A stretch of DNA of 64,000 bases from the NCBI GenBank assembly GCA_933228675.1, contig OW121740.1, positions 37,423,792 to 37,487,791 on the forward strand. Direction: 5' to 3'. A model generated the notes under the pieces. That model searched no databases. It saw only the letters and a program-made list of their open reading frames with translations, and had not been told where the DNA came from. This document shows positions 57,775-64,000 of the stretch, in pieces (positions within the stretch are counted from its first letter, which is position 1; each line of letters begins with the position of its first letter). Source of the DNA: Stomorhina lunata (taxonomy: Eukaryota; Arthropoda; Insecta; Diptera; Rhiniidae). A program made the position numbers and the translations under genes.

Positions 57775-59085
57775 TAAAGAGTGTTCTAAAAAAAATATGC
57801 ATTTACTATTTTAGACAAAATTTATCCATAGTGCAAGAAGTAATTTATTTTTTGATCAAGTTAGTTTCTATAGATATGTCAGATACAATTATTTTAGAAA
57901 TTATTAATTTTCAATAGTTATTTCAATCAAAATGGACTGCGAAAAAAAAGTTCGTGAAAATATAATTAAAACTTTTCAAAAAAATCCGTCATGGACTTTT
58001 AAAAAAATAGCTAAAAATTTGAAAGTTGACCCTCGAACGGTTTCTAATGCCATCAGACGGTATAAAGAAAACCTGAGCATTGAAAGAAAACCTGGATCAG
58101 GGAGGAAAAAAAGGTCCTACAGATATTGGTAAGGCAAAAGAAGTCGAGCTACTCTTTCGAAGAGAAGAAAAGCAGCTCGTACAGTGAAATGTTCTACGAA
58201 TATTGCACATAGAGTCAAAGCTTATGCTGGACTGAAGACATACAAAGTCCAAAAGGTTCCAGATCGCAATGCTATAAAGAACTTAGAAGCAAAAAAACGA
58301 GCGAAAAAATTGAAGTCTGATTTTATAAAAAAATACACCTGTTGTGTGATGGATGATGAAACATACGTACTGGCAGACTTTTCTCAACTTCCTGGTCAAG
58401 ATTTTTATGTTGCTGATAAACGGGGCAATGTTCGGCAAGAGATATTTATTTATTTATATTTGTGCGAAAGCACAAAAAAACAAACAAAATTCCCTAAGAA
58501 GTTTCTCGTGTGGCAAGCTATTTGCAGTTGTGGCAAAAGAAGTAAAGTATTTGTGGCATCTGGCACAATAAACACAGAAATTTATATAAAGGAGTGCCTA
58601 CAAAAACGGTTGTTACCCTTTTTAAGAGAGCACAGAGTGACTACATTTTTTTGGCCCGATATGGCATCATGCCATTATGGAAAAAAGGCACTTGAGTGGT
58701 ACTCAAAGAATAATGTCATTTTTGTACCACGAGAGGCAAATCCACCTAACTGTCCAGAACTTCGGCCTGTGGAAAGGTATTGGGCTCTGGTAAAAAAGGA
58801 ATTGAAGAACACAGGAAAGATTTCCAAGAACATGTCCGATTTTTAGCGCAGGTGGAACTCATGCTCCAAAAAGGTATCAGAAGCAACAGTAAAATCTTTA
58901 ATGGGAGGGTTTCCGAAAAAAGTCGATAATTTTGCAAAACCCGAGTACTAAGTAAACATTTTAATGATAAATGATTTTGTATAATATGTCATTATATTTG
59001 CGTATTTTGTAGAGTTTTTATATTAAAAGGTTAGATTTTTATTTTAGAAAATCCAACTACAAATTTCATTTAGAGCACTCTTTAG
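57775..59085 (+). mobile_element. DD37E Tc1/mariner-family transposon, near full length
   Basis: The left end AAAGAGTGTTCTAAA (57776-57790) and the right end TTTAGAGCACTCTTT (59069-59083) are inverted copies differing at one base, with TA just outside each. Length 1.3 kb. It carries one transposase gene with two disabling stops. It interrupts the terminal part of the helentron-like element 55590-59103. Confidence 0.85.
57932..58951 (+). pseudogene. DD37E transposase, two stops
   Basis: About 340 codons, full length for the family. N-terminal helix-turn-helix SWTFKKIAKNLKVDPRTVSN, then KPGSGRKK, a second HTH region ending HRVKAYAGLKTYKVQK, and the catalytic domain: CVMDDETYVLADFSQLPGQ (first Asp), FWPDMASCHYGKKALEWY (second Asp), NPPNCPELRPVERYWALVKK (Glu). 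I count 37 residues between the second Asp and this Glu, so DD37E, a group known from mosquitoes and other insects. Lesions: a garbled stretch after an A-run at about 58106 ending in a stop at 58130-58132 (frame restored soon after), and a TAG at 58844-58846, after which the C-terminus continues open to TAA at 58949. The IFIYLYLCEST stretch looks altered. A deleted relative is at 31835. Confidence 0.85.
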
Positions 59086-59103
59086 TATAGGGTATAAAAA
59101 GTA

Positions 59104-60894
59104 AAGTTAAAAATTACTAAAAATATTTTTTGAATTTTCGATGTAAATAACTCTAAAACTTTTGATTACACAAAAAACTTGTGTTAGCATGACTTAAAAG
59201 TAATTTTGTTCTTAATCCATTAATGTAATTTCAATAAAATTGAATTAGTCGTTTTCAATATATGGTAATATAACTAAGACAACTTCTTCAAAAATCACAA
59301 GTTTTTTACACATAAAACAAAAATAGTTTAACTAAAATGTAATTTTGGCTATTGACAAGTGTAATCTATGAATGGCATAAGTAGAAAATGTGCAATGGAT
59401 AACTACTAGTAATATGCCAATGTCCATTAGTCCAACCTTATAGGAAAGCTTTTGTCGTTAGTCGATGTTCTTGGCACTTGAAACGATTCAATGAAACGTT
59501 AAAAGTCCCTCAAGATCAATTTTTCATATTTTCGTATTTCGACGAGTAATAACAAAAAAACACTTAAGTTTAATAACAATGAAAAATTTTTGTGTAATAT
59601 AGCAACAATAAATAGCTTAAATTGTGAAATAAAAAAAAAAAACTAAAAGTACCAGATACATTTGGTACAAAAGAAACAATAAAGGTCCATTGTGTAATAT
59701 ACAATAAATAGTAGTACATACATACGAGTACTTATATGGTACGCGTATATTCTTTGTAAGGGCCACTAGTACAATTAAAACTAAAATTTCATAACCTCTT
59801 TCTTTATATGCAAAATTACAAAAAAAAAAAAAACAGAAAAACATGTGTAATATAAAAAGTTCAAAAGGTTAAAAACCGCATTTGTTATTATTATATTATT
59901 TAGTTGGTTTCTCTTTATACGAATTAAGTCGATACTTGGCAGCAATTTTGGTATTGAACAAAAAAAATTTACTTTTTTTTCATGTAATTTTTGTGATTCT
60001 TTAGAGATTATAGCATAAATTTCATTGGATATGGAAATAATTTGATTAATAAAATGGTTATTCGAAAAAGTTGGTTTTAGGAATTTTTAGTTCATGGCCT
60101 TAAAATATTAAATTTCGGTTAATCTTTTAAGTGAAAAACTAAAATTTTTCTTAAGGAGTTTTAAATAAGTGTATTGCACTAGGATCCCAACTTATTACAA
60201 TTATTTCTTATTGTAATAAATAATTCTTTGATAAAACCGAAAATTTTGGTGGATGCAACCTTGGCTTGACGCGTTTCGATGGTTGGTTAGATCATCATCA
60301 TCAGGAGGTGTATCCCTAATTCTAGATAGATCGGAAATCACGCATTATATCTAATTTTCGAGACAGAATAAATACGAATTATTGTGTCTTAACAAATATC
60401 AACATAAAGCAAAAATTATCATCTGAAATAATAAAATAATAATTGTTCGATCTCGCTCAAAAAACGATCGTCTTTATTTGACTTCAGAAAAGCTCAAAAT
60501 CGTGGATCTATGCGTGTTATGCAATACTTTTTTCCAGCTGAGGTATGTCTAGTCCAGATTACGCTTCAAGATTTTGCTTCCTTAAATATATTACGCTTCC
60601 ACAAGGCGGCTTGGTATCTTCTTGAGACGTTAGGAAAAGGGCTATGCTTATTTAGGTTAATGCAATGAGAAACTTTTTAGTTTGGACAATACGAGTTTTG
60701 ATATTACGATTCGAACTACTTAAAGGTAAATCTAACGAGTTCTTTTGCAACTTTGGCTTAATGTAATGCTAAATTTACCGAGTTATTTTACAAGTCACAA
60801 AAAAAAAATAGTCGGCAGAGTTGCCGTTTTTTAAACTTTTAAATAAAATAGGTATTTTTTTCAATGTGTAGTTCTAACGTTTTAAAAACAAACA
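59104..60894. other. Spacer without recognised gene
   Basis: About 1.8 kb, AT-rich, with homopolymer A-runs at about 59629 and 59818. No ORF or element ends identified. Confidence 0.5.
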
Positions 60895-63045
60895 TTTTTC
60901 TACTCCATTTTTTAAAATATTTTTATCAAAAATTTTTCTACAGAAAATTTTTTTTATCAAAAATTTTTCTATAAACATTTTTTATTAAAAATTTTTCTAT
61001 AAAAACTTTTTATCAAAAATTTTTCTATAGAAATTTTTTTATCAACAATTTTTCTATAGAAAATTTTTTTATCAAAAATTTTTCTATAGAAAATTTTTTT
61101 ATCAAAAATTTTTCTAAGAAAAGTTGTTTATCCAAAAATTTTTCTATGGAAAATTTTTTATAAAAAAATTTTTCTATGGAAAATTTTTTTATCAAAAAAT
61201 TTTCTATAGAAAATTTTTTTATCAAAAATTTTTCTGTGGAAATTTTTTTTATCAAAAATTTTTCTGTAGAAAATTTTTTTATCAAAAATTTTTCTGTAGA
61301 AAATTTTTTCGTCAAAAATTTTTCTGTCAAAAATTTTTCTATAGAAAATTTTTTTATCAAAAATTTTTCTATAGAGAATTTTTTTATCAAAAATTTTTCT
61401 AACAAAATTTTTTGGATCGGAAATATCTAAAAATCTAAAATTGTTTAAAATTAGAATTTTTTTCTGTTTTGAATATTTACAAAAGTATTCCTAATATTTC
61501 CAAAAATAATAGTGTCGTGGCAACAATGTTCGATATTATATTTCCTTGTTCTCTCGAACCATGTATTTTGTTGCTATAAATTGGATTCAAAAATTAAATT
61601 AAAAACTTTTTTATTGTAAATTTTTTGATCAAAATTTTTTCTATAAAAAAATTTTTTTTATCAAAAATTTTTGTAAAGAAAATTTTGCTATCAAAAATTT
61701 TCTATTTTTTCATCAAAAATTTTTCTATATTTTTTTAATCAACAATTTTTTCTTTAGAAATTTTTTTTTATCAAAAATTTTTCTATAGAATTTTTTTTTA
61801 CAAAAATTTTTCTAAGATAAATAAGTTTTATATCAAAAATTTTTCTATATTTTTTTATATATGAAAAATTTTTCTATAGAAAATTTTTTTAATCAAAAAT
61901 TTTTCTATAGAGAATTTTTTTATCAAAAATTTTTCTAACAAAATTTTTTGGATCGGAAATATCTAAAAATCTAAAATTGTTTAAAATTAGAATTTTTTTC
62001 TGTTTTGAATATTTACAAAAGTATTCCTAATATTTCCAAAAATAATAGTGTCGTGGCAACAATGTTCGATATTATATTTTCTTGTTCTCTCGAACCATGT
62101 ATTTTGTTGCTATAAATTGGATTCAAAAATTAAATTAAAAACTTTTTTATTGTAAATTTTTTTATCAAAATTTTTTCTATAAAAAAATTTTTTTTATCAA
62201 AATTTTTGTAAAGAAAATTTTGCTATCAAAAATTTTCTATTTTTTCATCAAAAATTTTTCTATATTTTTTTAATCAACAATTTTTTCTTTAGAAATTTTT
62301 TTTTATCAAAAATTTTTCTATAGAATTTTTTTTTACAAAAATTTTTCTAAGATAAATAAGTTTTATATCAAAAATTTTTCTATATTTTTTTATATATCAA
62401 AAATTTTTCTATAGAAAATTTTTTTAATCAAAAATTTTTCTATAGAAAATTTTGTTATCAACAATTTTTCTATAGAAAATTTTGTTATTAACAATTTTTC
62501 TATAGAAAATTTTGTTATCAAAAATTTTTCTATAGAAAATTTTTTTATCAAAATTTTATCTATAGAAAATTTTTTTCTATAGAAAATTTTTCTATAGAAA
62601 ATTTTTTTATCAAAATTTTTTCTATAGAAAATTTTTTTCTATAGAAAATTTTTCTATAGAAAATTTTTTTATCAAAATTTTTTCTATATTTATTTAATCA
62701 ACAATTTTTTCTTTAGAAAATATTTTTATTTACAATTTTGCTATATAAAATTTTTTTATCAAAAATTTTTCTATAAAAATTTTTTTTTATCATAAATTTT
62801 TCTATTAATTTTGTTTTTTCAAAAATTTTTCTATAGAAATTTTTTTTATCAAAAATTTTTCTATAGAAAATTTTTTTATCAAAAATTTTTCTATAAGAAT
62901 TTTTTTAATCAAAAATTTTTTTATAGAAAATTTTTTGATCAAAAATTTTTCTATAGAAATTTTTTTTATCAAAATTTTTTCTATAGAAAATTTTTTATCA
63001 AAAATTTTTCTATAGAAAATTTTTTATCAAAAATTTTTCTATAGA
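60895..63045. repeat. 31-bp satellite, family D
   Basis: Unit TCTATAGAAAATTTTTTTAT + CAAAAATTTTT (31 bp). It shares the TTTTCTATAGAAAA core with family A at the left end of the window but has ATC instead of CATTA as linker. Copies vary by 1-2 bp indels. A non-satellite island (61405-61620) with GTGTCGTGGCAACAATGTTC interrupts it and recurs in the second copy of a duplication. ORFs such as repeated KFFYRKFF are products of the unit's frame. Confidence 0.93.
61369..62440. repeat. 536-bp segmental tandem duplication inside satellite D
   Basis: 61369-61904 is repeated at 61905-62440, including the non-satellite island. I notice only a handful of differences (for example TTTCCTTG/TTTTCTTG and TTTTGATC/TTTTTATC). 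Very recent, or an assembly duplication. Confidence 0.9.
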
Positions 63046-64000
63046 ACCATTAATTACCAAATGTTACAAAAATATTTAAATTTTTCAACTTTTTCCATTC
63101 CACTGTGCAGCAATTCTTATTTGCAAACCAAAAACCAATTACAACCGTAAACATTTTTATTTTTAATATGAGTCGAATTATTACTTTGGAACTCTTAAGC
63201 CATAAGTGATTTATAGGATTATTATTCAGACTATGTTTGAAATAGAAGTTGTATTGGGTATGAAGGTTTAATGGTTGGGTTCAGTGGTTGCGGTTTTTGA
63301 AATGACTAAGCCCATGTTTATTTTCATTTGTACGTTTGAAGTTTAAAGGCTACAAAAATTTATAAATTAACATCCTAATTCATAAACGAAAACTAAAGAT
63401 TTCAAATTTCCTACTATAAAGCTTTGATAATTTGATTATTCGTTTATAAATTGTTTTAAAAATTCTCAATATATTTACGCTGGAACAGAATAAAACATAA
63501 ATTTGGAACCAAATATTTTCTTATCTCCAGCAAAAATGATATGAAATCTTGTCTTCTTTAAGTTTATATATATTTTTATATATTCCATATTTAAATAAGA
63601 AATTATTGCTTTATCTTTATGTTTGATCTAAGTTTGTTTTTATGACATACAAATTTTATTTTCTTAATTTTTTATATACAAGTTAGTATGTTCTGTCTTA
63701 TTCAAAAAAAAAAAAAAGGGACAAAAACGTCACAATTTCCTAATGGCCCATAAAAAACAAAAGTTTTGGTAATGAGTAACATCTACCGGATTTTTTTCAA
63801 ATTTCATTGTTTGAAATCTTTTACATGTGTGGGAAATGTGTATCAAATTAATTCCACTTTTTTTGATTTTATACTTTTTTTATTATTTATTTTTATATTT
63901 TTTATGGGATTTTAGTTCTTTGCTTAATTAATTTTAACTACCCACCGATAAATGAGGATTAAATGTCAAATATTATGGAAATGATTTTGGGACATGGGAT
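63046..64000. other. Spacer without recognised gene
   Basis: AT-rich, no tandem pattern and no ORF of note up to the window end. Confidence 0.5.

Noticed and set aside
61025..63044. ORFs of 77-126 codons rich in Phe and Lys
   Set aside because: Period-31 satellite read through; residues repeat with the unit and both strands are open.

Overview
This window is AT-rich nuclear DNA from an insect. Short GT-AG introns, two fly-like housekeeping genes, and INE-1/DINE-1-type, Tc1/mariner and non-LTR elements point to a brachyceran fly, probably a calyptrate (blowfly/housefly group). The species cannot be fixed from the sequence. Most of the window is satellite DNA and nested, decayed transposable elements. 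Only two protein-coding genes of the host are supported.

Genes. RfC1 (large subunit of replication factor C; fly Gnf1) lies on the + strand at 21138-25390. My nine-exon model gives 1025 residues with an N-terminal PIP box, a BRCT domain, an AAA+ clamp-loader core and a Lys/Ala-rich tail. Tgt (catalytic subunit of queuine tRNA-ribosyltransferase, 420 aa, intronless) is convergent with it at 27414-26152 on the - strand. About 760 bp separate the two, mostly one INE-1/DINE-1-like element.

Layout. 1-2440: 31-bp palindromic satellite grading into a degenerate form. 4046-4914: two direct repeats with a TATCGATA core. 4959-6587: N-terminal part of an RTE-type retrotransposon ORF, split by a 994-bp hAT-like foldback element with an 8-bp target duplication. 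6590-11500: complex satellite with a unit of about 585 bp, cut by a 200-N gap. 12116-18050: a second 31-bp satellite, in both orientations. 18071-20700: INE-1/DINE-1-like elements. 21138-27414: the gene pair. 27601-37932: a 10.3-kb foldback element with arms of 2.3 and 3.2 kb, internal 179-bp tandem repeats and a probable 12-bp target duplication; it sits 187 bp upstream of the Tgt start codon. 38220-38885: a transposase remnant. 39115-40885: a third 31-bp satellite. 40890-42714: single-copy-looking DNA with a candidate core promoter and long leader. 42715-54640: a graveyard of mariner, RTE-like and Jockey-like fragments and small tandem arrays. 55590-59103: an INE-1/DINE-1-like element carrying a 170-bp tandem array, interrupted by an almost intact DD37E Tc1/mariner element. 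60895-63045: a fourth 31-bp satellite with a 536-bp duplication.

The strongest unusual signals are: four sequence-distinct satellites sharing a 31-bp, near-palindromic unit; the large foldback element next to Tgt; the in-frame hAT-like insertion in the RTE ORF; and the apparent birth of a tandem array inside an INE-1/DINE-1-like element. I see no CRISPR array, operon, rRNA gene or intact tRNA gene. All family assignments come from reading the sequence; no database search was run.
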